From Nigrospora sphaerica (Eukaryota; Ascomycota; Sordariomycetes; Amphisphaeriales; Apiosporaceae), in the NCBI GenBank assembly GCA_018287875.1, contig JAGVVL010000001.1, forward strand, positions 5,270,001-5,334,000: a DNA stretch of 64,000 nucleotides. Reading direction: 5' to 3'. Below, piece by piece: positions 53,395-64,000 of the stretch. The notes under the pieces were generated by a model. The model was not told the origin of the DNA and made no database searches. It worked only from the letters and a program-made list of their open reading frames with translations. Position 1 is the first letter of the stretch; every line of letters starts with the position of its first letter. A program made the translations under genes and the position numbers.

Positions 53395-55472
53395 TCAGAC
53401 TTTGTCCGCTTCGGGAACCACGCGCAGCGTAGCACTCATGGCGCTCAAGATGCGCTCCTGGCCTAGTCCGATGGCGTTGCATTGCAGAGCCTGCATCTGC
53501 TTGCGCGGCGACGGCCTTGCCTGTGCCGGGTCGCTGCCGCCCGTGACCGAAGTGGCTCCGGTCGCGACGTGAGGCAGGCACTGCGAGCTGGCGTAGCTGG
53601 GCGGCAGGCGTTCGGGTGCTTGCCGGCCGACGGGAAAGGATAAGGGAGACACTGGGGGCCAACGCGCACTGCTCTTCTGAGGGTCCGTCTGTGGCGTGCT
53701 CTTACTCCCTTGTGATGCAGAGCCAGTCTGGGATGAGGGACCAGACTGCGGCTTCGGGCGCCCGCGAACACTCGAGCCCGAGTTTCGCTTGGCGATTATC
53801 TTGGGCACCGTTGCTGGAGCGCTCTCGGTCGGCTGACGCGTTGTTAATACAGGGATTTTGGAGGCCGGGACCATGGGCAAAGGTCGTCGAGGCGGCGGCG
53901 TGACGTAATTCGTCTCCTGGGAGGGCTTCTTGCTTGGTCGAGGAACGAAAGAGACATCCTTGCGGGGGCTGCTCTTGGTGGAGGGGCTATCACCGCTATC
54001 CGGGCGCTCTTCAATACAAGCCCGAGGCGGCGGCTCGGGAAGGCCTTCTAGAAAAGGAGTGGTTAGCAGTGGGTCTGCCAGCCCATTTCGGTCTCCAGAA
54101 GGGGCGGCGGCCGCACGTAGGAGGAGTAGGAAACCGCGGGATCGAGAGACACAGCTCCTCGTTCTCAGGGTTCATGCCGCGAAGGGAGAAAGGGGGCGTG
54201 GAGAAAGGGTTGCCAGCCAAGTCAGGCCGGACTTTCGTGCGTGACGGTGTGCCGGCTTGCGATGCTGGCGACGCGTTGGCTATGACCTCGCGGCGGTGCA
54301 ATTCCGAGAACTTACCGGTAATCTCCGCGTCTTTCGTCTCGGCCTCGGCTCGCGCGTCAGGCGTCAAGTTGGATCTGGCAAGAACCCTTTCACGCTCTAG
54401 CATGGTGCTGGGGGTAACCGAGGTGCTCGACCAGCGGCGTAGCGATTTTTGATATATTTCGTGGTCCAAATGGGAGCGAGTAGGCGACGATGAGCCCCGG
54501 AACGAGTTGCGCTTGACGACGGCCAGCGGCTGGGGAACAAGTTCGGGATGTGAAGGGTCAGCACGCAGCGGCGAGAAGCCCCCTGGACATAGCAGTGTAT
54601 TGTTCTGTCCTCGAGCCGTGGCGGCAACCTGGGCACGGAGAGCAGCTCGAGCTTCTGGGTAGCGAGGACTGCCGTCGCTTTCGACAATGACCCTGAGCGA
54701 CGCCGTGGAGCCCGGTGTATCAAAGGGCGAGGTCTGGCCGATGGTGGACTCCTCAGGGATGGTGCTAGGAGGCTTGTAGGACTTGTATTCCACAGAAGCG
54801 CCCGAATCGTCAGACGTGGCCGTGGCGGAGCGATCCAGAGTGCGCTGCCGATGCTCGAGACCCAGAGCAGAATGTGGGAACGAACCCTGCGGGACTGTGG
54901 CCGAAAGGGGACGAGGGCCGGACGGGGTGGTGCAAAGCGAATATGGGCGTGTTTTATTCTCCTTTGAAGGATCGTAGCTCGTATGGTTCTGGCCTGTTGC
55001 TCTGGGTGTCAGCATTCCAAGATTGATATCCTGGGTACATGTAGGTACGCTGAACGGGGTGATGGCCACTGGGTATGGTGTGAAAGCAGGCACGCAGCTT
55101 CCAGTTCTCAGTCGTCGTTGCCAAAGGCAACGAATGCAAGCCGGGGAAGGAAACAACATGCTTACTCCAACTGGTCTCACGGATTGCCAATTCCGTCTCC
55201 ATGGCCCTTACTCGTTCAATGCCGCTCTGGAGGCTCTGTCTCATGGCCGCGACCTCGGCCTGGTTTGTTCGCAGTACGTCCAGCATGTTGCCCACATCCT
55301 CCATGTCCTTCTTCTTCCCTCGACTACTTTGGCGGTGCCGGTACCAAAAGAAGGCCGCAGTGCCGACCGCGAGCAAGACAACGGGAAGCGCTACTCCTAG
55401 AATGATCTTCCACTTGTCGACATCGAGAGGCGCCGCGGGTGCGGGTACGCGTGCGGGTGCAGCTTCCGACAT
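53395..55472 (-). CDS. single-pass membrane hypothetical protein, Ser/Pro-rich
   Basis: Minus strand. Exon 1 is 55472-55166 and exon 2 starts at 54993 (172-bp intron, phase 1, branch GCTGAC). Residues about 20-45 form one membrane helix (IILGVALPVVLLAVGTAAFFWY) with a short Pro/Ala-rich outer part, followed by a basic stop-transfer and a coiled coil (DMEDVGNMLDVLRTNQAEV...). The rest, several hundred residues, is Ser/Thr/Pro-rich and probably disordered (SFRGSSSPTRSHLDHEIYQK). Near 54120-54010 the open frame changes: the last part (EGLPEPPPRACIEERP... to the stop at 53395) is in another frame, either through a third intron with a weak GTGCGG donor or through an indel. An upstream Met at 55523 is possible. 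Function unknown. Confidence 0.65.
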
Positions 55473-55523
55473 CCTGAGCAGTACCGAGGGTTCCACGTCG
55501 AAGGCTGAAATCGTGCCCGGCAA

Positions 55524-56554
55524 CGATATCTGCCGTGTCCTCTTGGGCGCAACAGAGGACCCTCCAGCTTTTCCGTTGTCGGGAGAAGCGTAGTTTGGTT
55601 GACTGACGGCGATGACCGAGAGCTGCGGATCACGCTTGCCAAGATTGTTTACAGGGCCCCCCCTTTTGACCGGATGGTTTCAGGCCGTTAAGGGATTCGT
55701 ATTTCACTATTCAAATAATCAGTACCAGTCACGGTCGCGGTGTCCGTTGAGTTAATGTTTCTGGAGTGTTCGTCGTGCCGTGACGACAATCCCATCATGA
55801 AAACGGCAAAAGCGACGGAGATCTCACATACCTATCGGATACGCGAGGAAAATAAACAGAGGAAATGAGTGACTGCGACTCAAGAAAAATTCATAGCACA
55901 AACGAAAGAAGGCAGGTGTAGGATGTCAGTGTTCGAGGCGTGTCTGGATCCAAACGAGACGATGTGGTGGGATGCCCGTTTCGAGAGCCAAACGATCGTA
56001 CACCTCGCCTCTTGCCAAAAGAGGAAGACGACAGGGCAATGAGTGGCTTGGAGCAACTGTAAATCCTGGAATGGGGGCGCACGAGGGAACGAATGAAGGC
56101 AAGAAAAGTGTTGTGTTATGCTGGTGCAAACGAACGACGGAGGGTGGGAAAGGAGACGCGTCAAGCGCGAAACAGAAAACACCAGCTACACAAACTGGCT
56201 TGGAAGGGCTCTTATAGGAGCAGCCTCCCTGCCAAATTTATTAGGGAAATTGATCGTGCGCGATCACTGGCTACAAAACACAGATTAGGCAGCAGAGCTG
56301 TATTCAGTCCCTTGGTCGTCGGATTACTGACCTCCCCCATGTCATCCAGCTACAGATCTTCTCTCCCAATAATATAGCCATCGTAATTCATCCAATACCA
56401 CGCTGGATTGATCCACCTAGAAATAAAGCCCCAGGTCCAGAGAATCGCATTGTGGTGAGTCGCTGAATGGTCCCTGATGAGTTGGCTACGGCAAAGTTCT
56501 CTTCGTGATGTTGCCTATGGTAGCGGGAGCACATCTACCAGCAACAGTCACTTT
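55524..56554. other. intergenic
   Basis: About 1 kb, 5' region of the membrane-protein gene. No gene recognised. Confidence 0.55.
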
Positions 56555-57242
56555 TTATATCATAATGACGTACCTACGTCCTTGGAGGAAGCTAATTTCA
56601 GGATTGGGCTCATGTCTTCGCGCAAATGCCGAGAATGAATCCAATACAAACTGCTCGAACGGCAGGTCGTTCTGGTCTCTCATAGGTTGCCCCTGACGTG
56701 CCATTCGGGGAGCGATGCCATTTATTGCCAGGCACACTGTCATATTGAACAGTGCTGGCGTCTGGTGCCCGATGTCAGGGACGCAGAACAAAGTCGGCCG
56801 GCGGAATGGCAAGCCCACTGAGACTCAGATAGGCCGACTGGTTGGTCGTCTTGGAAAGCTTCCCGATAATCGTCGCCCCGTCGTCGAAAAAGCACCGCGC
56901 CACCTGGGCGAGGCCGGCCAGAGTACATGCGGGGCCTACGCGTAATCATTCAACTCGGGACGGGTGTTGAGGCAGTTGGTCACGTCCAGGATAGCACCCC
57001 GGCTACTTTAATCTCTTCATCGATGGCGAAGTACTTGGAATCGGTGGCGCCAAAGTGGTTCCCGCCGGGACCGGACGGAGGCATAGCCCCCTGAGAATTT
57101 CCCTACTGATTTTGGCGTGGCCATAAGGGCTCAAATATGCGCCATGTCGCCTCGCGAGGCCAAACTGTTGCCGTCGGCCATGGTATCATCGGCGCTTCCT
57201 CCCACGATTGTTCCACCATGTATCCATAGCAAGTACCAAACT
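56555..57242 (-). pseudogene. secreted carboxylesterase/lipase (EstA type) pseudogene
   Basis: Minus-strand fragments in the family's order. The oxyanion region YLLWIHGGTIVGG leads into a SADDTMADGNSLASRGDM stretch and a stop. A second piece reads GGNHFGATDSKYFAIDEE; a one-base shift later, ILDVTNCLNTRPELNDYA. A C-terminal piece reads LPFEQFVLDSFSAFARRHEP and NPEISFLQ. The nucleophile region and most of the middle are absent. The pieces sit in different frames with several stops, so no product is expected. It appears unrelated by descent to the esterase pseudogene at 44.5 kb. Confidence 0.65.
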
Positions 57243-57419
57243 TACCACCCAGCCTGTCGGAGCAGAGAGAAACGAGGCGATGAGTCACCATGCCTGGGTT
57301 TCTTGCGGTCTTGAAGGCGCCTGGCTGGGGCAGAAAGCAGAAGCTGAGCCGATCTTGCAAGCTCTCTTGTGGTCAGGTAGCACCCAAATCCCAGCCTTTT
57401 TGGGACGTTAGCCTGTCGT

Positions 57420-58115
57420 TTATTCATTTTGGGGGCAAAAGCTCACTTGCCACTTCTCGCTTGTGTCCGTCTTGTCGAGAGCCGAGAAATATGCAGTCTG
57501 TGTGCAAAGCACGGGCACCCCCTGGTCGAAATCGACGGCCCCAAAGTGGCCATCAGCGCTGGTGGTTCTCGAAGACGACAAGCTGCACGCTATCCATATT
57601 TTGAAAGACGGTTCGGCATCATCCCTTGGTATATAGTAGTCTAGGTTGGGCTGGATACTCGCCGCAGATAGTTCGGAAGACCACAGTTGCTCGCCCAACG
57701 CCTGGGTGGAGCGATTTCGAAGGACGATGACCCCGAAACTTCCAAATGGGCTGTTGGGTCCTGTGGTAAATTAAATTAAAGCATCTTGGAGTATAGCGAA
57801 TGCTGTCTTCACCCAGGAGGTCTTTGTGAATCAGCAGGACTAGACTCAAGTTGAGACTTTGGGGAGACGGAACCCTTAGACGACAAGCGCTAAGAAGCCC
57901 ACGAGGTAAACGACACCAACTGTCGAATTCTCTTCAGTAAGAATAAAGGGTAATAAGGCTGGCGGAGAATGAAAATGACATTGCCAGGGCCAGGTTGAAT
58001 AGTCCAGACACGACCAAACGGCGTGCCTGAGTGCTCTCAGCCACCTTCACCTCAAGCTGTGGGGCAATATCCGTTGCTACCATCAACTCCATCCATACTC
58101 TGGATCGTAATCATA
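57420..58115 (-). pseudogene. unrecognised gene relic
   Basis: Protein-like pieces on the minus strand: VKVAESTQARRLVV with a following hydrophobic stretch, then NLIYHRTQQPIWKFRGHRP and RATVVFRTICGEYPAQP, then after a frame change PNLDYYIPRDDAEPSFKIWI and VPVLCTQTAYFSALDKTD with a possible GTGAGC donor at its end. I do not recognise a family. Frame changes and a stop suggest decay; a multi-exon live gene is not excluded. Confidence 0.3.
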
Positions 58116-61100
58116 CCATAGGAATCCAGGAGGCTGTGACGTTCTGGGCTTTGGGGTAAGTGTGTGGCTCGTGGTGGTCCTGGCCAATGGATCCCGTCCT
58201 GGGTTGGCGGAAGATTGGACGCTCTTGCACCCCGCAGCCTGGGGTCTGCGCCAGCGAAGATATTGCCGCAACTATGACAACAGCGCAGAAGGTTTTTGAC
58301 TACTTCGATTCTATCCTAAAACTTCAGGCGATTTGTGTTTAGTGTCACTACCTGGGAAGCGGCTAAGACGGTGAAGCCCGCCAGGCGAAATATAGGCGAA
58401 TCGGGACCTAAGAACGGCGAAAGTACAGGTACGAAAATCCACGCAAACCACCGTGGATCTACGTATTGATATTTGCATTGGTAGATCCACTCAAGTACCT
58501 CCTGGGAACACGGGAAGCTATAAATAGTTTACGCGTTCAGTCGGTATCCGGGGATTTGTTATCTCCTAGTCGTGGCCGTCCCCCTGAATCATGCATGAGT
58601 AACACTTCGGAAACTTAGGTACCTCCATACTTACCTATTTGCTTACTTACTTAAGAATACCTGACCTGGAGGACTTAATCCATCTTACAAAGAAATCGGC
58701 CATGTGAATTTGCCCCGTCGCCGAATGCGCCTCCCACAGCCCTCGCCTCCAGCGTTAGGTCGATGCCGCTCCGATTGTTTGCTCTCTCAACCCCTTTCAA
58801 GGCCTTCCGTGTCGGCAAGCTGCGCCCTGGCTGCTCAAAAGTCTTCTTTTCCCGCCCTCTAAAGTATGCTACACTATCCGGAGGCTATTTCAGTAGCGGT
58901 GTGGATTCCGGGGAACAGCATGTATTCTTGGTTCGCGCCGTCTTCGCCTGCTGGCTTGACTCTATAGCGGCTCACTGTTGTATAAGAGGTAAACACTTGG
59001 CCGCAGAACTTTCACGGGACTAATTCCGGACCCTTTGCTAGCAGGTCGGAGTTTGGCGAGCCCGGCGGTGCTTGGATTCTACTGGACGGGACTAACATTG
59101 GGCCGCGATCAAACTTGCCAGGTATGAACTGCGATGGTCCATCGAAATCCGGAGGGTGCCATCCGAAACTGCTGGGTTTATTCTCGCCTCTTTTGTAGCA
59201 CGGCGGCTCCGCTCATACAATGATTCGCGGCTGGCTTGCCGCTGATCTAGCCTCTGCATACTGTTACTCAACCCTTCACTACATGAGGAAGGCAGCAATG
59301 GAATCTGGGATAAGTGCCCCTTCCGGGTCCGGACTAATTGCCCGGCTTCTTTTCTTACATCCCCGGCTTCCAGTTTCCACTTCCTCACACAAGCGCAGTA
59401 CGCACAGATGGGGTCCCTTTGAAATCCCATGGAGGCCCATCTTTGTGCAGGAAAAAGGCAGGGGCAGCACAGTGGAATATGCGACTGAATGACAACGAGG
59501 TTGCCGTCGCCAACCTTTGACTCCATGCGTGTTCCCCTGGACTCCTTGCTTTGTCACTCCGTGGCCTCGATGGACCTAAACCTCATGCTGCTCACAGCTG
59601 CAAAAGACTTCAGTGATTGCTGCCTTTTGCCTAGCTCAAGGTGTCCGGCGTTGTGTCTCGTTGCCTGTTGCCTCTGGAGCAAGGGTACGCTCATCCATAT
59701 TTTGGGGAGGCTCGTGCCTTATTACTGTCCTCGCCACGCATCTCTCCTTCCTCCCCAATGAGACTGCCTACCTGAATGCCGAGGGCCGTCCTTTGTGCCT
59801 GTAAAGGCCAAAAAAACCAACGCTCCGCTAGGAAACTCTCAGATCTTTACGCCTCAAACCCAACTTTGGGGATCTGGTCAGCAGCCACTTGTGCAACCTA
59901 AGAGGTAATTGCTTCCTACCTATATAAGACACGGAATCCATCCATCCAACTGCTCATGGCCCGACCTCTATTGACACCCATCTTCGAATAAGCAGTAGTG
60001 GTGTCACCGATCCATCTTCCAACACGAAGTGCTGTTTGCAATAAGGAAGAGCCCTGCGTAGGTAAGCCATCGCTCTTTCTTTCCGCGTGGAAAAATCGCC
60101 TCCGTCCTATCCATCTCCTGCCTTTCTCGCCTGTCCATCCCATTCATTTCCATCCATCTCCTCCGCGTTATGTTCCCTTCGTCCCGGCAGAAACGGCACT
60201 TCTTCTGGGCATCACCCCGGCGAGCCCTCATCTCCTTCTCCGGGCCTTCCCTGTTTGGTCTCGTTCCCCACACTGCTTCGACAGAGAGCCAGAGCCGGGA
60301 TACAAGCCTTTGGAGCGTCGCATCTGCGATGCGCAACAGAAGGCGAGTGCCCTCGGGTGATCCCAACAGCCTCCCCCTCGCTCCACTCCCGTCACAATCA
60401 GATCCCGGTCCTCGGACTTTTCTCCGTCCCCAGTCGCCGGCGGTCAGGGCGGCACGGCGACCGATCGGAATCTCCCAGCAATTCCCTCTGTGCGGGACCC
60501 GCTACACAGGGAAATCATCTGACCAGCAAGCACGTTTCAGCGAATAACCAGGTACTCGTCATTAAAGTTTAACTAACGCCTCTACCCGCCGACGTCCCAG
60601 GTTTGGTCGTCTGGCAGCCCGGTACTGCATTCTCGTCATCACACTGTGACTGCGTGGCGGCACCATTCGCCCGCTGCGGTCATTTGGATCTTCCACTGTC
60701 GCCGAATCACCGCCAGTTGCCAGCAATCCTCCCTTTCACTCCCCCCTCTTCTCCGGCTCCGCGAGTAGGGCATCAACCAGAGCAGAAGGAGAAAAAAAAC
60801 ACCGACAGCCGCGAGGGCCGGAAGAGAATCAGGGTATCCGCCCGTATTGGTTCTGCCATCTTCTTTCTGGACCAATTGCTGAAGAGCCCCCTTCGCAGCC
60901 ACCCGCTCACGCCCTTGGTGCCCAGCCTTCGGCCTGTCCGGCCTGCCCACACGCAGACAACACACGCTCAGGAAGGTGGGTTAGGTAGTACCGCAACCTG
61001 GCTTAGTGGGCGAGTGAGTACGGAGTACAAAGTGACCTACCTACTGCCGCTCCTCTCGGTTGAGCCGCGAGCCTGCCTGCCTAACTAGGTAGGTAGTTAA

Positions 61101-61205
61101 CGTCGTCCGACGTTAGGACTGGAGCGTTCGGAACCCCTCGTCACCGCAACCTCAGCACCACCTCCACAGCTGCCATCACCGCACCGAAAGCAAGCAGCCT
61201 TGATC
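58116..61205. other. gene-poor region
   Basis: About 3 kb. A short inverted repeat (GTGGATCTAC/GTAGATCCAC, about 58452-58489) and TAGGTAGGTA-type words near 60980-61095 are the only patterns noted. The last part is the promoter region of the gene starting at 61206. Confidence 0.5.
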
Positions 61206-62948
61206 ATGTCGACGCTGCAGAATGCGGATGCGACACCGTTAGCGGTCAATGGCCCGCTGTTAGAACACCCTCGTGCCGACATCAGTTGTCGCAATGATGC
61301 AAAGAGCCCTTTTTTGCGACTTCCTCTTGAGGTAGGTTGAGTGCCTTTGTTATGAAGCCGCACGAGGAATCCTTAGCCGTCTCCCATCTATTTTCCACCA
61401 TACTTTACCCTTCGTCCCGTTGACACGCTGCCTCCCAGATTCGCCTCGAGATATACGAGCTGGCCGTCAAGGAGAATCGCGAGATTTGTCCCCGGCAGGT
61501 CACCAAAGGATCCAATCTCTTCGTATGGGGCGATGCAAATTACGAACGTCATCATCCCGGCCTGCAGGAACTCAGCTGGGCGCAGAAGGGTGGCAGCCAG
61601 CTCACAGTGACGGCTCTCTTGGCCACGTGCAAGGCCATCTACGCTGAACTGAGAGAGCGTCCGGTTTTCTACCGGGTCAATACCTTCAAGTTCACCCGTC
61701 CCAGTGGAATTCACCCCTATTTGGCGGCGTTGACGCCTGCACGCCGTAATGCCATTCGCGAGATTGTCTGCGACATGTGGCCGTCCTTTTGGTTCTCGCA
61801 GAAGTTGCCAACGAGCCACTTCGACGATGTGCTGCCCATACTCACGCACTGCCGCGATCTGCGATTATTCAGGCTTGTTCAGAAGCCCGTACGCTATGGC
61901 GAAGCCCTGCGCATCCACTCGGCCGAGTGGAACGAGTATTTGGATACATATCGCCAAATGATTCTCAGAGCAGAAGAGGACGATGGCCATGATGCTACCA
62001 TATGGAGTCTCCCGTCCTTGACAGTTGACTTTGCATTCTCGGATCCACATTCTGGACCGCCGGCGCAGGAGTTGACGGATCTCAAGACGCGCCTTGAACA
62101 AGTCCTTGCACGCCGGCATAGGGCAGCGAACAGGACAAATTTGAAAGCCCTCTACACGCCCGAGCATATGCAGAGCGCCGTCCACAGGGCCGAGGTCGAC
62201 TTAGTTGGCGAAGTCCGACTGACTCGAGATCGAGGAGAAGCCGACGGTGCACCTATTGCCACGCGGACCAGGGGCCAAAAGGAGGCCAAGCAAACTGCCA
62301 ACAAGTACGGCACCCTCAAGTCACCAGTTGGCCCCAAGTACGATTTCAACGGCCATCTCCAGTGGGACTTCGTTGGCATAAAGAAAGTCCGGTGGTCCCC
62401 GCATACTATCGAGTGTGAGGTCGCCTATTTCGTGGGCGATTGTAACCCGCAAGGCCAAGCTTGGCCTTCATCGGTAAGTCAACAGAAAGCCTAGTGGCCT
62501 CGGCCTTCCGTTGGCTTCTATCTGTAGAATGTTACCGCTGACTTGATTTTTGCAGTTTGAGCCGATCCATGTGCTCGGCACCGAATACGCCCTTGAACGC
62601 TTGCGCGTATTTTACCAGTCCTTCTATCTGTCACCGGAGCTCACACTCGCCGCCGCTAAGCAGCTAATCGAGCAAATGCAATCCATGCCGTCACCCAAAG
62701 ACTGTGCTCAAGAGCTCCCCGAGATGATGACCCTCAAGTCACGACGTTCCGTGTGGAAGTCCATGCAGAACGTCTGGGTGAAGACATTCGGCCACTTGCA
62801 ATCGTACGTCCGCCATCTCGAACGACAGAATCGGGTCACTCTCCGCGGGGGGGCTGAAGAGGTGCAGCCTGCAGGACCAGGGGATAAGCGTGAGGCTGAG
62901 AGCACCATCCATTGCGCCGCGCCTCGCCGCAAAAAGGCCCGAACCTGA
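61206..62948 (+). CDS. hypothetical protein with F-box/DUF7730-like N-terminus
   Basis: Three exons: 61206-61331, 61439-62473, 62556-62948, all phase 0, giving 517 aa. After a short leader the protein opens with FLRLPLEIRLEIYELAVKEN, the LPxEIRxxIY pattern found in many fungal F-box-like and DUF7730-type proteins, then LLATCKAIYAELRERPVFYR, VNTFKF and a body resembling these large expanded families. The C-terminal exon is helical and ends in a basic patch (RRKKART). No signal peptide or membrane helix. F-box proteins select targets for ubiquitination; whether this one does is unknown. Confidence 0.8.
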
Positions 62949-63728
62949 GACTGGCACGGCGACAACGACAGTTAACTGGACTGTACTAATTTTCGACGCT
63001 GGATGCGGATAGAATGAACACTTTCCGAACCGGCTCGCGCCTTTCCACCCTTTGCGTGGCGAAAAACAACCCATCGATACCCCTTACAACTAACCATGAT
63101 TCGTCCATGACCAACTTCAACTTTGAACACTACATATTGCAATAAGTTTGAGGCTTACAAGGAGACAACACATGTGCCTTGTTTCCGATGCTTTATTTGA
63201 TTCAGCAGCCATTTCCCCACGCCCCCAACCCCGCAGTCAGAAGGAAGAGGTACTCGTCCCGCGAACAACATCCTCGTTCCGTCATCACGGCTATCTGGTT
63301 CTTGCACCACTAGCATAGCTGGCAATGTTTTCATGTGGAGATGCGGACCTCGGTATTACATGCCACAAAACGCCGCGCCGGCCATTTTCGGAATGGGGCA
63401 ATGGACGAAGATGCACATCTTGAGGAGGAGCAGGCGACCTTGGGCTTCGTAACTTCTGCTCACAGCTGCACATGTACATATATAGACTTGTTACGCGATA
63501 ATAGACCGTCGGCTAGGAAACCGAGTGATAGTGGCCTACTGGCATGGGTAATGAAGGCTGGGTGATGTCGGAATGGGAATGGAATCTGTAGTTTGCCCTG
63601 GTTATGTACAGGCTGCTGCCCCCCCTCTGGTCTTTTCTGCAACGTCACCTTCCCGGCCAGTCGTCTATTTGAATGTCCGGCAAGGGTAGCTGTGAAATGT
63701 CAGTACCGGACTTCCAGGCCAGGAGGAT
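62949..63728. other. convergent intergenic region
   Basis: 780 bp between the ends of two converging genes. No gene recognised. Confidence 0.6.
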
Positions 63729-64000
63729 TCAAGGAGATGGGAAAACCCACGCGTCACCGTAGGACTGCTCGTCGTTCAGCTCGTACTCGTGCACGCTCCA
63801 GGTGCCGCTGCCGTCGTTGCGAAGGCTCTGGCCGCTGGGGAGGGGAGGCAGGCCGCCAACGAGGACGTCCTTGGCGGCCATGACGCCCTGCTGGCCCTTT
63901 TCCTCGAAGAAGCGGGCGAGGCCCTTCTGCTGGCCCTCCTCGCGAGCGACGGTGAGGGCGCGGGCGCCGGCGTCGCCGATGAGGTCCTGCTTGGGGCGGG
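63729..64000 (-). CDS. partial hypothetical protein, C-terminal 90 residues
   Basis: Minus strand, running off the right edge. The visible part reads KQDLIGDAGARALTVAREEG, then LARFFEEKGQQGVMAAKDVL, VGGLPPLPSGQSLRNDGSG and TWSVHEYELNDEQSYGD, stopping at 63729. Even GC-rich codon use and a well-formed sequence suggest a real gene, but I do not recognise the family. The GTGACG just after SYG could be a splice donor, which would change the last few residues. Confidence 0.65.
   Translation of the reverse strand, partial: RPKQDLIGDAGARALTVAREEGQQKGLARFFEEKGQQGVMAAKDVLVGGLPPLPSGQSLRNDGSGTWSVHEYELNDEQSYGDAWVFPSP

Noticed and set aside
58452..58489. 10-bp inverted repeat GTGGATCTAC/GTAGATCCAC as a terminator or binding site
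   Set aside because: Short, isolated and far from any gene end; such repeats occur by chance.

Overview
The window comes from a filamentous ascomycete, most likely a Sordariomycete. This is inferred from short (about 60-170 bp) introns with GTRNGT donors and CTRAC/CTGAC branch sites, a GC-rich coding bias, a GH11 xylanase, a proteinase K-like subtilisin, a fungal rhodopsin-domain membrane protein and the fungal form of mitochondrial DNA polymerase gamma. I cannot name a species from sequence alone. Splice joins were worked out by hand, with phase and domain continuity used as checks.

Left third (1-16.3 kb): a CSC1/OSCA-type channel cut by the left edge, a small hypothetical protein, a gene-poor stretch with a large imperfect hairpin and a possible gene relic, a secreted subtilase (7 exons), a secreted GH11 xylanase (5 exons), a mitochondrial DUF1640/MCUR1-type protein, a small conserved hypothetical with a 28-nt exon, and a mitochondrial HotDog-fold thioesterase.

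Transposon block (17.5-26.6 kb): a 5'-truncated Tad-like LINE with a 13-bp target duplication and an AAT-repeat tail, then a complete-length 7.5-kb Ty1/copia retrotransposon on the minus strand. The copia element has 190-bp LTRs differing at one base, a 5-bp target duplication, a primer site matching the initiator-tRNA anticodon arm, and a polypurine tract. Its gag-pol frame is broken by one stop and several frameshifts. Between pol and the 3' LTR it carries a plus-strand (antisense) gene with its own TATA box and intron, encoding a six-cysteine zinc-cluster-like protein. This is the most unusual object in the window.

Middle (27-38 kb): four minus-strand metabolic or membrane genes separated by long empty spacers: an unspecific-peroxygenase/chloroperoxidase family enzyme with a variant SCP...EAD motif, a rhodopsin-domain 7-TM protein, a cytochrome P450 and a short-chain dehydrogenase whose catalytic Tyr is Phe. 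Nothing ties them into a biosynthetic cluster.

Right third (40-64 kb): a Mutator-like DNA transposon with identical 103-bp terminal inverted repeats and a 9-bp target duplication, lying next to an intron-containing tRNA-Met gene; two carboxylesterase pseudogenes; a PIF1-family helicase followed on the same strand by mitochondrial DNA polymerase gamma (MIP1); a single-TM hypothetical protein; a long gene-poor stretch; a DUF-type hypothetical protein; and a partial gene at the right edge. The MIP1/PIF1 pair suggests mitochondrial DNA maintenance, but the helicase's location is not shown by the sequence.
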